Source: an uncultured Bacteroidota bacterium (GTDB lineage Bacteria > Bacteroidota > Bacteroidia > Chitinophagales > Saprospiraceae). From it: DNA of 53,197 nucleotides. Where the stretch lies: contig CALMSX010000060.1 in NCBI GenBank assembly GCA_937872515.1, forward strand, positions 1 to 53,197, read 5' to 3'. The position numbers were made by a program, and so were the translations under genes. Of the stretch, positions 18,077 through 27,634 are shown piece after piece; within the stretch, counting starts at the first letter, position 1; the number at the start of each line of letters is the position of its first letter. The notes beneath the pieces are model-generated. The model was not told the origin of the DNA, searched no databases, and was given only the letters and a program-made list of their open reading frames with translations.

Positions 18077-18826
18077 TTATTCGATCACGATTAGTTTTTT
18101 CTTCAGGTTAATTCCCTTGTTTTCAAACTCGATGAAGTAGTTGCTGGAAGGAAGAGCATCAGCATTGAGTCTGAAGCTTGTAGAATCCAGGCTTTGCTGG
18201 TGTACAGTTCGGCCATTCATATCAATGACTTTAACCGTACCGCCTACCATTTTTTCAGGTACTTCGAGGTTGATTTCGCTTCCCTTCTTTACAGGATTGG
18301 GATACACTTTTACATCATCGATGCCCAGGTTCGTTAAGCCCTGAATGTTACCCAGGTGGTCATTCTGTAATTTGCTGGTAAGTTTGCTGATTTCGTTGAG
18401 GTCGATTTCACCAATCAGGTGGAAGACTACTAATTCGCTATCCGCAGCTACAATACCGATTAACTCGTGGATGATGTCATGGCTCTCGTCAACCAAAATG
18501 GCAACATTGGTTTCTTTGTCTTTAACGCGGATCAATTCATCAAAGCCTTTTACTTTGGCAATACCTGCCTTGAACTCAGATTGGGGATTGCTCAAGCCGC
18601 CTACTCTGATCAGATCAAACGATTTGATTTTTGAAATGAGGTCGTGGGCCTCTCTGTTTTCGCCCTCTTTGGTAAGAGTGGCTGCAATATTAAACATTCT
18701 TTCTCCTACCTGAACACGGGTTATGTCTTCGCGGTCAAGCAGGTGGGCATAGTTGTTTTCAATAAAATTTTGAGCATACGTAAAACTTGTAAATAGAAGG
18801 CAAACCAAAAAGAATATAGATCTCAT
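18077..18826 (-). CDS. DUF4252-like exported protein with T9SS type A tail
   Basis: A 249-residue exported protein. Residues 1-18 are a signal peptide ending TYAQ. Residues about 25-165 resemble DUF4252, with FDLIRVGG, KGFDELIRVKDKETNVAILVD and ELVVFHLIGEIDLNEISKL. Residues 172-249 are a T9SS sorting tail with VYPNPVKKG, VKVIDMNGRTV and a final LKKKLIVIE. DUF4252 proteins are often small membrane-associated proteins near ECF sigma factors; fusion to a sorting tail is less usual. It is monocistronic, with its own terminator. Function is unknown. Confidence 0.75.
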   Translation of the reverse strand: MRSIFFLVCLLFTSFTYAQNFIENNYAHLLDREDITRVQVGERMFNIAATLTKEGENREAHDLISKIKSFDLIRVGGLSNPQSEFKAGIAKVKGFDELIRVKDKETNVAILVDESHDIIHELIGIVAADSELVVFHLIGEIDLNEISKLTSKLQNDHLGNIQGLTNLGIDDVKVYPNPVKKGSEINLEVPEKMVGGTVKVIDMNGRTVHQQSLDSTSFRLNADALPSSNYFIEFENKGINLKKKLIVIE

Positions 18827-19084
18827 GATAGATGGTTGTTTAGATGTAAAAAAGTGTTTTAATTTCGGTTACCCGAAGGTCTTGTTGGTTGACAAGATTT
18901 GCGCATATTGTCTTAACTCTTCCTTGACGCTTATGGTTAAAAAAATGTTACAGGGCTTTTTGTAATAGTTTTCAATTTATCGACGAAATACCGGTTTTAT
19001 TGATATAAATACAGGAAATGGAAGGAGAAGATTCTGTTTTTATATAGACAGGGGGTGTAAAATCGTGGTCATTTAATCAAACCC

Positions 19085-19786
19085 TTATAGTTCCGTCCAG
19101 GGACCGATGAGATCTGGCTCTAAAAAATTGTGTTTCATATGCTCAAAAAAGACTTGGGCTGGAATTTCCTGTCCCCCAAAACTGGTCAGATAGGGATTGT
19201 ACACCTGACAATCGATGAGGCTGAAATTGTGTTTTTCCAAAAATTTTGCCAGCGAAATCATGGCAAAACGGGAAGCATTGGATTCGTGACTAAACATAGA
19301 TTCTCCGGTAAAGACCCTGCCAACTGCTATGCCATAAAGGCCACCTACCAGTTTATCTCCCTGCCAAACCTCCACACTGTGGGCATGACCCTGTTGAAAC
19401 ATTTGTGTATATACCTTAATAAACTGTTCTGAGATCCAGGTTGAAGCCTGGTCCTTTCTTTTGGCTGAGGCACATTGTCTAATGACCATTTCAAATTGGG
19501 TATCGAAGGTAATGGTGAATCGATGGTTATTGAAATAGCTGCGGATGCTTTTGGGTATTTTGATGTGCCGCGGCTCGATCACATATCTTTTGGAAGGAAA
19601 ATAAAAGGCACCTATTTTATCCACATTGTCCCAGGGGAAGATACCAAAGCGGTAACAATGGAGCAAAGTTGTGGGGTCATCCATCATTGCATAACACAAG
19701 AGCCCATGTTCATCAGCCAGATAAGGGTGGGGCATAGTGCCATCCTGATTGTTATAAAGAATTACCCTTGGAGAATGATAAAGCAT
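19085..19786 (-). CDS. aat: Leucyl/phenylalanyl-tRNA--protein transferase
   Basis: A 233-residue cytosolic enzyme that adds Leu or Phe to the N-terminus of proteins beginning with Arg or Lys, creating N-degrons. The family signatures are YRFGIFPWDN near residue 48, AHSVEVWQGDKLVGGLYGIA, GRVFTGESMFS, and LIDCQVYNPYLTSFGG near 205. It lies 39 bases after clpS, the adaptor that delivers such substrates to ClpAP, so the two genes encode successive steps of one pathway. The ATG at 19786 gives a normal family length. Confidence 0.95.
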   Translation of the reverse strand: MLYHSPRVILYNNQDGTMPHPYLADEHGLLCYAMMDDPTTLLHCYRFGIFPWDNVDKIGAFYFPSKRYVIEPRHIKIPKSIRSYFNNHRFTITFDTQFEMVIRQCASAKRKDQASTWISEQFIKVYTQMFQQGHAHSVEVWQGDKLVGGLYGIAVGRVFTGESMFSHESNASRFAMISLAKFLEKHNFSLIDCQVYNPYLTSFGGQEIPAQVFFEHMKHNFLEPDLIGPWTEL

Positions 19787-19825
19787 TAAAAATTATATCG
19801 AACATCTGAAGTGCTTCAGACGCAT

Positions 19826-20137
19826 TTACCTGCTTTCTACTTCGGTTTCAATAACAGCAGACAGCCCGCGGTCAAGCAGAGCGTCTTTCATGGGCTTAAG
19901 GGAATCAAAGGGGCCTGTCTTTACAGTAGCCTTGCCCTTGAAGTGAATGATCAGTGAAAGTTGTTCAGATTGTTCGTGTGTGTGGTTGCAAACATCCATC
20001 AGGCATTGGATGACCCAGTCAAAGGTGTTGTGATCGTCGTTGTAAATGATCAGATAAGCCACGGTGCCTTCGGTCGTTTGGTCCATGACCAACTGTTCTT
20101 CTGATTCTTCAAACTTGTGACTGAGGTGTGGATTCAT
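19826..20137 (-). CDS. clpS: ATP-dependent Clp protease adaptor ClpS
   Basis: A 103-residue adaptor that binds N-terminal Leu, Phe, Trp or Tyr and hands proteins to the ClpA/ClpC unfoldase. The conserved core YNDDHNTFDWVIQCLMDVCN forms the N-degron pocket region. It is followed by the HFKGKATVKTGPFDSLKPMKDALLDRG stretch, which aligns with the Clp-binding face. It starts 2 bases after the peroxiredoxin stop and is followed by aat. Confidence 0.95.
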   Translation of the reverse strand: MNPHLSHKFEESEEQLVMDQTTEGTVAYLIIYNDDHNTFDWVIQCLMDVCNHTHEQSEQLSLIIHFKGKATVKTGPFDSLKPMKDALLDRGLSAVIETEVESR

Positions 20138-20139
20138 GT

Positions 20140-20613
20140 TTAATCCTTTAAGGTTTGCAATAATTGCTGAATGGCAACAAAATTAGGAAGCTCGCCCGCA
20201 TTTTCCAAAACTTCTGCATACCTAATTTTTCCAAAACGATCAATTACAAAGGCTGCTCGTTTGGAAACTCCTTTTAAACCACCTGCAAATTCAGGATAAA
20301 GCACTCCATATTGAATGGAAACTGCCTTGTTGAAGTCGCTTAACAAAGGGAAATTGTAACCCTGGACTTCTTTAAACGCCGCCAAAGAAGCCGGTGCATC
20401 TACTGAAATGGCAAAGACCTGTGCTTCCCAACCGTCATACATGGCTTTGTTGTCACGGATATCACACAATTCTTTGGTACAAACACCGGTGAAAGCGAAA
20501 GGGAAAAAAAGAATAACCACATTTTGACCTTTGAAATCCGACAAGGTGATTTTGGTCCTATCCGATGAAGGAAGGGTAAAATTGGGAGCTGTATTGCCTA
20601 TAGTTAGTTGCAC
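20140..20613 (-). CDS. Peroxiredoxin (AhpE/BCP-like)
   Basis: A 157-residue thiol peroxidase that reduces hydrogen peroxide and organic peroxides. The peroxidatic motif PFAFTGVC places the active cysteine at C45 with T42. C50 follows in a Cx4C arrangement, as in BCP-type atypical two-Cys enzymes, so it may resolve the sulfenic acid. Other family marks are NVVILFFPFAF, ISVDAPASLAAFKE and KRAAFVIDRFGKIRY. The start codon appears to be GTG, since no suitable ATG exists and GTG gives the expected N-terminus. It heads the minus-strand operon with clpS and aat. Confidence 0.92.
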   Translation of the reverse strand: MQLTIGNTAPNFTLPSSDRTKITLSDFKGQNVVILFFPFAFTGVCTKELCDIRDNKAMYDGWEAQVFAISVDAPASLAAFKEVQGYNFPLLSDFNKAVSIQYGVLYPEFAGGLKGVSKRAAFVIDRFGKIRYAEVLENAGELPNFVAIQQLLQTLKD

Positions 20614-20639
20614 AAATATTGTTTTTGAACTTAATCGAA

Positions 20640-20647
20640 CAAAGATA
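20640..20647 (-). promoter_or_regulatory. Candidate -7 box (TATCTTTG) of the peroxiredoxin-clpS-aat operon
   Basis: On the minus strand this reads TATCTTTG, a full match to TAnnTTTG, ending 26 bases before the GTG start. No clear -33 element is visible. Confidence 0.45.
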
Positions 20648-20782
20648 GAAGGAGATGGTTCTTTTTTCTCTTAAAATTTAAAATTTTGTCAAAATTGGTC
20701 GGAGAAATAAGGGTAAACCCCAATTTAACTACTTAATTATCAATAAATGACAAAAATCCGACACATATTTAAAAATTTTATA

Positions 20783-20790
20783 TATATTTG
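20783..20790 (+). promoter_or_regulatory. Candidate -7 box (TATATTTG) of the SdrD-like gene
   Basis: TATATTTG matches TAnnTTTG within a very A/T-rich region, 61 bases before the start of the giant repeat protein. The -33 element is not evident. Confidence 0.45.
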
Positions 20791-20851
20791 CGTACTGATG
20801 CCCTGATTACCGATTAACAATATTGTTAATATATTATTTTAGATCATCAAT

Positions 20852-23800
20852 ATGGGTCTACACTTAGAATACTACAGCCTGTTGAGGCAGTTCTTGCCTA
20901 TTTCATTTCTATTCATCATCCTGGGTAGCAGTAAGGCGCAATCGTCCTGTTCAGTGAGAGTGGCCGAAGAGCCCATTGCTGTTACAGCCATTTCTAAGCC
21001 CTCCAAAGCAGACCAGGTCATTGCCACTGCTCAAAAAGAGTGGCTTTCTACGGAAAAATCGATGATAGCCGATGATGCACATGCCAGGGTAGTGATGGAT
21101 GGTCAGTTTTACTCTTCCACCCTGAGCTTATCTCAACTCGGTTTTAATCTCCCTCAAGGTGCCACCATTCTGGGCATCAAGGTCAATCTGGAAGGCAGGA
21201 GACAGGGCAATGGGACCCTCAAAGAATACAGTGTAAGGCTGGTTTCCGGCAATGCAGTATCCTCCAACATGGCAGGCAAGGGCTATAATGCTATGAATGT
21301 TTGGGCTAAAAATGTCAGTGATAAAAAATGGAGTTATGGCTATGCTGACCACCTTTGGGGCATGAACTGGACAGCAGCCATGATCAATGATCCTTCTTTT
21401 GGTTTACAAATTCAACTCATCAACTTTTCTACCCAAAGCGTTGAAGCATTGCTGGATGGTGCCACCATAGAAGTGACCTATCTGCCACTGGCCACCTTTT
21501 GCCTGACCGATGTTTTTTCGGTTTATGTTGACCAAAGACCAGACGGTTGCAAATACATGTGGCAGGTTCCCCAGGGCTTTGAGTGGACCTCAAAAAGTAC
21601 CAACAATTACATCGTTGATTTTAAGGCTTCCTATGCACAGCCCGGCATCTATCCTTTTTGCGTTGATATTTATGGCTTTCAAAATGAATACCTGGGTAGT
21701 TGCTGCAGAGACATCCGCATCCGTAATTGCACCCCATCTACCCTTGGCAATTTTGTGTGGAATGACATCAATTACAATGGTATCCAAGACAGCGGAGAGC
21801 CCGGCATCAAAGATGTAAAAGTTGAGTTGTATAACAGCGACAATGTATTGGTGCAAACCGTAACTACCAATGCATCCGGCCAGTACCTTTTTACCAACAT
21901 CACAGAAGCAAGTTATTATATTATTGTTCGGCTGCCTTCGGATTATGTAACTACGATTAGTAATACCAACGATCTTCAAAACAACAGTGATTTTATCAGC
22001 GGCAATAACCGTACTGAAACCTTTTTCCTTCCATTTGGTAGCAACCGCACAGATCTCGATTTTGGTTTGGTCAAAAAATTGAAAATAGGTGATTTTGTAT
22101 GGGAAGACCTCAACTACAATGGCGTTCAGGACGGCGGAGAACCGGGGATTGGCAATGTAACGGTAAAACTTTACAATGGGGCAGGTACCCTGGTACAAAG
22201 TGTAGTAAGTGATGCCAATGGAAAATACGCTTTTGACAATGTACCTGCAGCACAATACGAATTGGAATTTGTGGCCGGTACAGCCTATCTACCCACCCGG
22301 TTCCAACAGGGCAGTGCAGCTACAGACAGCGACATCCAAACAAATGGTCGCACTGGCCTGATCAATATGCAAAACACATCTGTGCAAACAGCTATCGATG
22401 CAGGATTCTATCGCTTAGGATCGATTGGTGATTTTGTTTGGAATGATCTCAACAATGACGGCAAACAATCTCCCCAAGAAACCGGCACCCCGGATCTGAC
22501 CCTTTACCTCTTAAATGATCTGGATCAGGTAATTGACACAACCACTACCAATGGCAGCGGTCTGTATCGCTTTGATTCACTGGTACCGGGACGTTACAGG
22601 GTAAAAATAATTTTGCCACCGTTTACAGAACCCACTCAGATTCTTACCGGCACAGGTACTTCGAAGTTGGAAACGGTCAATGGCATGTTTGTATCACAGA
22701 AAGTGACCCTGATCTCTAATCAAAATATAACCGACAATGACCTGGGCTTCATTGAAATCAACAGCGCAGTGGGTGGTTATGTTTTTAGGGATTTCAACAA
22801 CAATGGTGCCCGGGATAATAACGAGCCGGGCATTGCAGCCATAGAAGTGACCCTCGTTCGTGAAAACCTGCAAGTAGTAAGTACGATTACTACAGGGAGT
22901 GATGGTTTTTATCAATTTGACAACTTGCAACAAGGTGGATATTTTGTTTCGTGCTCTATTGCCGATAGCTTGCAGTTTACAGATGCAGACGCAGCCACCG
23001 ATGATATAGATTCAGATATCCTGGACCGCATTGGCATCGGCTATACCAATCTCATACCATTGCTGGCAGGAGATTCTCTTACCAACGTATATGCCGGTGT
23101 GTGCAGACGAAGTTGCATTGGTGACCGGGTTTGGAGAGATGCAGACTACAACGGTGTGCAGGACGCCGGAGAAGCGGGTCTGGAGGGCATAGTAGTAACA
23201 TTAAACGACGAAACAGGAAGTATCCTGGATCAAACCACCACCGATGTTACCGGAAAATACAGCTTTGAAAATCTTCCGGTGGGACTTTACCAAATCCAGG
23301 TAACAGTGCCACAGGGTTCTATCGTTACCCGTTTCCAACAAGGATCTCCGGCACTCGACAGCGACATCAGCCCTGATGGACTGGCCACTGATGTGGCACT
23401 GCCTCTGGGCATTGATAATAAGGACATCGATGCAGGTCTTACCCTTGCTTTGGAATTGGGTGATTTTGTATGGGAAGATATGAATTACAATGGACTCCAG
23501 GATGCAGGAGAACCCGGAATCGAAGGAGTGGTTGTAAAAGCATTGGATGCTTCAGGCGACTTGCTGGCAGAAACCCTGACAGGAGCTGACGGAAAATACC
23601 TGTTGAGTCAGCTACCCTCCATTGATATGGAGTTGACCTTTGAGGCAGCAGATCCTTTTTTGGCTACCCAGTCAAATATATCAGATCTCACCACCAATAG
23701 TGATATCAACAATGTTGGCTCTACCGGCTTGATTGCGCTTGCAGGCCAAAGCAGTAATAAGAACATCGACGCTGGATTGTACAGAGAAAGTTGTATCGGT

Positions 23801-26800
23801 AATTTTATCTGGCTGGATCAAAATGGGAATGGCATTCAGGATACTGATGATAGAGGACTCTGGGATGTGATGGTAGTACTGTATAACGAAGCAGGCATTC
23901 AACAACAAATATACTTCAGCAATGAAACCGGAAGTTATGAGTTTTGTGGCCTAAAACCTGGCAATTACTACCTTACCGCTCAACCGGTAAATGGTTATTT
24001 TCCAACCCTGGAAGGGTTGGGATCAGTGCTACAGGATGCAGGCAATGGTGAATACAAAACAGCGGTATTTACCTTGGTTTCAGGCAATACCCTGGACCAT
24101 CTGGATTTGGGATTTGTTTACAGACCTCAATCCAAAGTATGCGGCATTGTATTTTCTGATGAGAATGCAGATGGAAGATTTACCTTAAATGAACCTGGAA
24201 TTTATAATGCAATAGTAGAAATACAAGATGTAGACTTTAATTTTGTTGCTCAGGTGTTAACCAATGAGGAAGGAAAGTATTGTTTTGAAGAGGTCCTTCC
24301 AGGTAGTTATTATTTTAAATTTTCAATTGGTGACAGCCTGCAATTCACAACAGCCAACATTGGCACAGATGATGCAGACAGTGATGCAGAAGGAACCATA
24401 GATATAGGTATAACATCATTGGTTGCCATACAACCAGCCACCGATATCAACCATGTTTTTGCAGGAACTACCTACAGGTCAACTATAGCAGGCTTTGCCT
24501 GGTTTGACTTTGCCAAAGATGGCTTACGGGGAGGTACAGAACCTGGTATTTCGGGTATTTCGATTGAACTTTTGGATGAAGCGGGACTCAACCTTGCATC
24601 CACTACCACAGGATCAGATCCAGCCGGCCATTACCGTTTTGACAAGTTGCCAAGGGGCAATTATAAGATTAAATTCCAAACCAATCCCAATTTTGAATTT
24701 ACGATCAAAGGAGTGGATCCCATCACTGGATCTTATGCCAATGCAGATGGTATAACAGATGTATTGACCGCCCTTCCCAACACAAATTTGCTCACCATCA
24801 ATGGTGGCTTTGCATTTAAGGGAGGAGGTATCGAAGGAAATGTCTGGAAAGATGTGAATAAAAACAAAGAAAGAGATCAGGATGATGACAACTTACCTTT
24901 GGTGAATGTGCACCTGTACAATGGCCTCGGCCAGTTGTTGCAAACAACACAGTCAGACTTTACCGGTAGTTATTCCTTTTTTCCCATCAACAGTGGATTG
25001 TATTATGTAGTATTTGACACCTTCCCTGAATTATCATTTGTAATGCCGGATCCCTTGTTTTTAAATTCAGATGTCAACCATGAAAACGGACGAGGTAGTA
25101 CCCGCTACATCACAGTAGACAATGGTACCATCGAGGCAGGCATTGATGCCGGATACTACGATATTCGATCTTATCTTGGTGGAACGGCATGGGAAGACAG
25201 AAATGGCGATGGAGCTCTGGAGGCTACAGATACGTTGTTGAGTAATATGAAAGTGAGATTGTGGTCAAATGGACAGGCCGTTGACAGCACCTTTACCGAT
25301 GAAAATGGACTGTATTTATTGGGTCCTTTGTTCCCCGGGAAATATCGCATTCAATATGTAAACACGGATAGTAATTACACCATAACCTATAAGCATGTAG
25401 CCGGCCTGGATACCTTACTCGATAGCGACATCAATGCCGAAGGGTTTACAGATACCCTGGTAGTTGGAGAATGTTTGGTGATAGGAGGCATTAATGGAGG
25501 GTACAGAGGCTTTGGAAAAATGGAGGGAGAAGGTTTTGTAGATGAAGATGAAAACGGACTCAATGACGACGACATTGAAGCATTGAATGACATCCAGGTG
25601 AGTCTGATAGATCAATTCGACAATGTAGTGGCCAGCGACACCACCAGAGAAATAAACGGAGAGCAGGGTAGATTTGCCTTTGACAAGATACCTGTGGGCG
25701 ATTACAAGATGAGGGTTAAAAGACCTTTGTTTTATGTTTTCACTTTGCAGAATACAGGGAGTGGAAGTCAGGAAGACCTAGACTCAGATGTACTGCTGAA
25801 CTCCAACACCTTTGCTTTTTCAGACCCAATAGCCATACGAAAAGCAGTGACGGTAGATGACCAGGACTTTGGCCTTGTATTCAGAACACCCGCTATTTCG
25901 TCGATCAGAGGTCAGGTGTGGACAGAAAACATCATAGATGGTCAGCGTGCTGTTGGGGAAGTACCGGTACAAGGGATGACCATGGGCTTATACAAAAGTG
26001 ACGACAGTCTGGTCAAACAAACGACAACCGATGCAGAGGGTAAATACATATTTGATCAGTTGATAGAAGGTTTTTATTATGTCAAAGCGGATTTGGCAGC
26101 CGGTAAGACCTACACCTTTTATAAAGAGGGAAGTGACTTTACCATTGATTCAGATTTCACTGACGAATACAGGCAGGATGCCACCCTGCTCTTTTATTTA
26201 GGTATTTCAGCAGATACCATGGCCCTGGATTTGGGCATCACCGAGGAATTGCGATTGGGCGATTTTGTGTGGGATGATCTCAATGATAATGGTGTCCAGG
26301 ATGCGCAGGAACCGGGTTTGACAGGTGTTAAAGTTTCGGTAGTGCGCAATGACAATAAAGTAGTAAAAACGACCACTACAGATGCTGTGGGTAAGTACCA
26401 GATGGTGCGCATCCCTGCAGGCAATTATCGCCTTGTATTTGATCTGCCAACGGGCTATAGCAGCGCTAAAAAGCAGGCCGGTGGTTCTTCCATCGACAGT
26501 GATATCAATGAAGATGGGCGAAGCGATTTATTTTTCTTTCCCGCACCTGCTGTACGAAACGACCTGGATGCAGGATTTGTGAAAAATGGCAGCATTGGCG
26601 ATTTTGTGTGGATTGATTTTAATGCCAATGGCATACAAAACAGCGGTGAACCCGGCAAAGACAGTGTGGTCATCAACTTGTACAATGATGCCGGACAATT
26701 GGTAAAGACCACCCAGAGTTTTACCAACATGGCGTCCGGTGTACAGGGACAGTATATTTTTACCAATGTTAGACCGGGGTCTTATTTTCTGGAATTTATA

Positions 26801-27562
26801 ACCCCAGCCCAATACCAAATTGTACCCCAAGACATAGGTGACGATGCCCTGGATTCCGATATAGATGGGGCGGGTGTTACACCGGCCATAACCGTATTGC
26901 CTGGACTGGTAATTAACCATGTGGATGCGGGCATATTCTTGCCGGGTTGTATAGGCAACTTTGTCTGGTTGGATGAAAACAAAAATGGCATTCAGGACAT
27001 TGGAGAGCCGGGTGTGCCAGATGTGGAGGTCAAACTATTTAAATCCACGGGCAGCCTGGTAGCTACCGGTACCACCAATGAAGAAGGATTTTACCAGTTT
27101 AACGATCTTGCACAAGGACTGTATTATTCAGAGTTTATTGTAGAATCACCCTACGTTTTCACCCTTACTGACCAGGGCGATGAGACCACAGATTCAGATG
27201 CCAATGCCAATGGGCAAACCCCATTGATTTCCCTGGCCCATGGCGCCAAGTTTTTTGATCTGGATGCAGGGATCTTTATTCCCACCCAGCTGATCCAAAA
27301 CGCGGTTCCGGCTGCTGTGGTGGTAGAGGATCCATCATTCATAATTGCACCTAATCCGGCCAACTTCCAAACCACTTTAATAGCGCAGGAAGCAGGTAGA
27401 AAAATGACATTGCTGGATAAAAGTGGTAAGATCATCAAGACCTGGCTATCGGGTTCTAAAAATGAAGTAATGGATCTGAGAGGTTTACAAGCCGGAATCT
27501 ACTTTGTGGTCATGGAGAGTCCGGGAGGTAGGGTTCAGCAGCAGCTCATTAAAATGGATTAA
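20852..27562 (+). CDS. Giant T9SS adhesin-like protein with 16 SdrD-B-like repeats
   Basis: A 2236-residue surface protein. A signal peptide covers about 1-29 (ILGSSKAQ). Residues about 50-215 form a beta-sandwich-like head, and about 215-290 a Cys-containing domain. From about 293 I count 16 SdrD-B/Cna-B-like repeats. Each starts with a variant of GDFVWxDxNxNGxQDxGEPG, where acidic residues suggest calcium binding, then VxLYN, TTxxxGxYxFxxL and a closing DxDAGxY. Repeats 8-13 have diverged most from the consensus (for example IRGQVWTENIIDGQRAVGE). The C-terminal ~70 residues are a T9SS type A tail (IAPNPANFQTT). The repeats probably form a long, stiff stalk for adhesion or a matrix (inference from Sdr proteins). 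Confidence 0.9.
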   Translation: MGLHLEYYSLLRQFLPISFLFIILGSSKAQSSCSVRVAEEPIAVTAISKPSKADQVIATAQKEWLSTEKSMIADDAHARVVMDGQFYSSTLSLSQLGFNLPQGATILGIKVNLEGRRQGNGTLKEYSVRLVSGNAVSSNMAGKGYNAMNVWAKNVSDKKWSYGYADHLWGMNWTAAMINDPSFGLQIQLINFSTQSVEALLDGATIEVTYLPLATFCLTDVFSVYVDQRPDGCKYMWQVPQGFEWTSKSTNNYIVDFKASYAQPGIYPFCVDIYGFQNEYLGSCCRDIRIRNCTPSTLGNFVWNDINYNGIQDSGEPGIKDVKVELYNSDNVLVQTVTTNASGQYLFTNITEASYYIIVRLPSDYVTTISNTNDLQNNSDFISGNNRTETFFLPFGSNRTDLDFGLVKKLKIGDFVWEDLNYNGVQDGGEPGIGNVTVKLYNGAGTLVQSVVSDANGKYAFDNVPAAQYELEFVAGTAYLPTRFQQGSAATDSDIQTNGRTGLINMQNTSVQTAIDAGFYRLGSIGDFVWNDLNNDGKQSPQETGTPDLTLYLLNDLDQVIDTTTTNGSGLYRFDSLVPGRYRVKIILPPFTEPTQILTGTGTSKLETVNGMFVSQKVTLISNQNITDNDLGFIEINSAVGGYVFRDFNNNGARDNNEPGIAAIEVTLVRENLQVVSTITTGSDGFYQFDNLQQGGYFVSCSIADSLQFTDADAATDDIDSDILDRIGIGYTNLIPLLAGDSLTNVYAGVCRRSCIGDRVWRDADYNGVQDAGEAGLEGIVVTLNDETGSILDQTTTDVTGKYSFENLPVGLYQIQVTVPQGSIVTRFQQGSPALDSDISPDGLATDVALPLGIDNKDIDAGLTLALELGDFVWEDMNYNGLQDAGEPGIEGVVVKALDASGDLLAETLTGADGKYLLSQLPSIDMELTFEAADPFLATQSNISDLTTNSDINNVGSTGLIALAGQSSNKNIDAGLYRESCIGNFIWLDQNGNGIQDTDDRGLWDVMVVLYNEAGIQQQIYFSNETGSYEFCGLKPGNYYLTAQPVNGYFPTLEGLGSVLQDAGNGEYKTAVFTLVSGNTLDHLDLGFVYRPQSKVCGIVFSDENADGRFTLNEPGIYNAIVEIQDVDFNFVAQVLTNEEGKYCFEEVLPGSYYFKFSIGDSLQFTTANIGTDDADSDAEGTIDIGITSLVAIQPATDINHVFAGTTYRSTIAGFAWFDFAKDGLRGGTEPGISGISIELLDEAGLNLASTTTGSDPAGHYRFDKLPRGNYKIKFQTNPNFEFTIKGVDPITGSYANADGITDVLTALPNTNLLTINGGFAFKGGGIEGNVWKDVNKNKERDQDDDNLPLVNVHLYNGLGQLLQTTQSDFTGSYSFFPINSGLYYVVFDTFPELSFVMPDPLFLNSDVNHENGRGSTRYITVDNGTIEAGIDAGYYDIRSYLGGTAWEDRNGDGALEATDTLLSNMKVRLWSNGQAVDSTFTDENGLYLLGPLFPGKYRIQYVNTDSNYTITYKHVAGLDTLLDSDINAEGFTDTLVVGECLVIGGINGGYRGFGKMEGEGFVDEDENGLNDDDIEALNDIQVSLIDQFDNVVASDTTREINGEQGRFAFDKIPVGDYKMRVKRPLFYVFTLQNTGSGSQEDLDSDVLLNSNTFAFSDPIAIRKAVTVDDQDFGLVFRTPAISSIRGQVWTENIIDGQRAVGEVPVQGMTMGLYKSDDSLVKQTTTDAEGKYIFDQLIEGFYYVKADLAAGKTYTFYKEGSDFTIDSDFTDEYRQDATLLFYLGISADTMALDLGITEELRLGDFVWDDLNDNGVQDAQEPGLTGVKVSVVRNDNKVVKTTTTDAVGKYQMVRIPAGNYRLVFDLPTGYSSAKKQAGGSSIDSDINEDGRSDLFFFPAPAVRNDLDAGFVKNGSIGDFVWIDFNANGIQNSGEPGKDSVVINLYNDAGQLVKTTQSFTNMASGVQGQYIFTNVRPGSYFLEFITPAQYQIVPQDIGDDALDSDIDGAGVTPAITVLPGLVINHVDAGIFLPGCIGNFVWLDENKNGIQDIGEPGVPDVEVKLFKSTGSLVATGTTNEEGFYQFNDLAQGLYYSEFIVESPYVFTLTDQGDETTDSDANANGQTPLISLAHGAKFFDLDAGIFIPTQLIQNAVPAAVVVEDPSFIIAPNPANFQTTLIAQEAGRKMTLLDKSGKIIKTWLSGSKNEVMDLRGLQAGIYFVVMESPGGRVQQQLIKMD

Positions 27563-27634
27563 AGTTGAAATTATAAAATCATTAACACTTGTACCGTGAA
27601 AAGTCACGTTATACTTAACATAAATCACCAATAA

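Noticed and set aside
27595..27608. A small hairpin (CGTGA/TCACG) between the adhesin-like gene and the TonB-like gene
   Set aside because: The stem is only five base pairs, with no T run, so it is not supported as a terminator.
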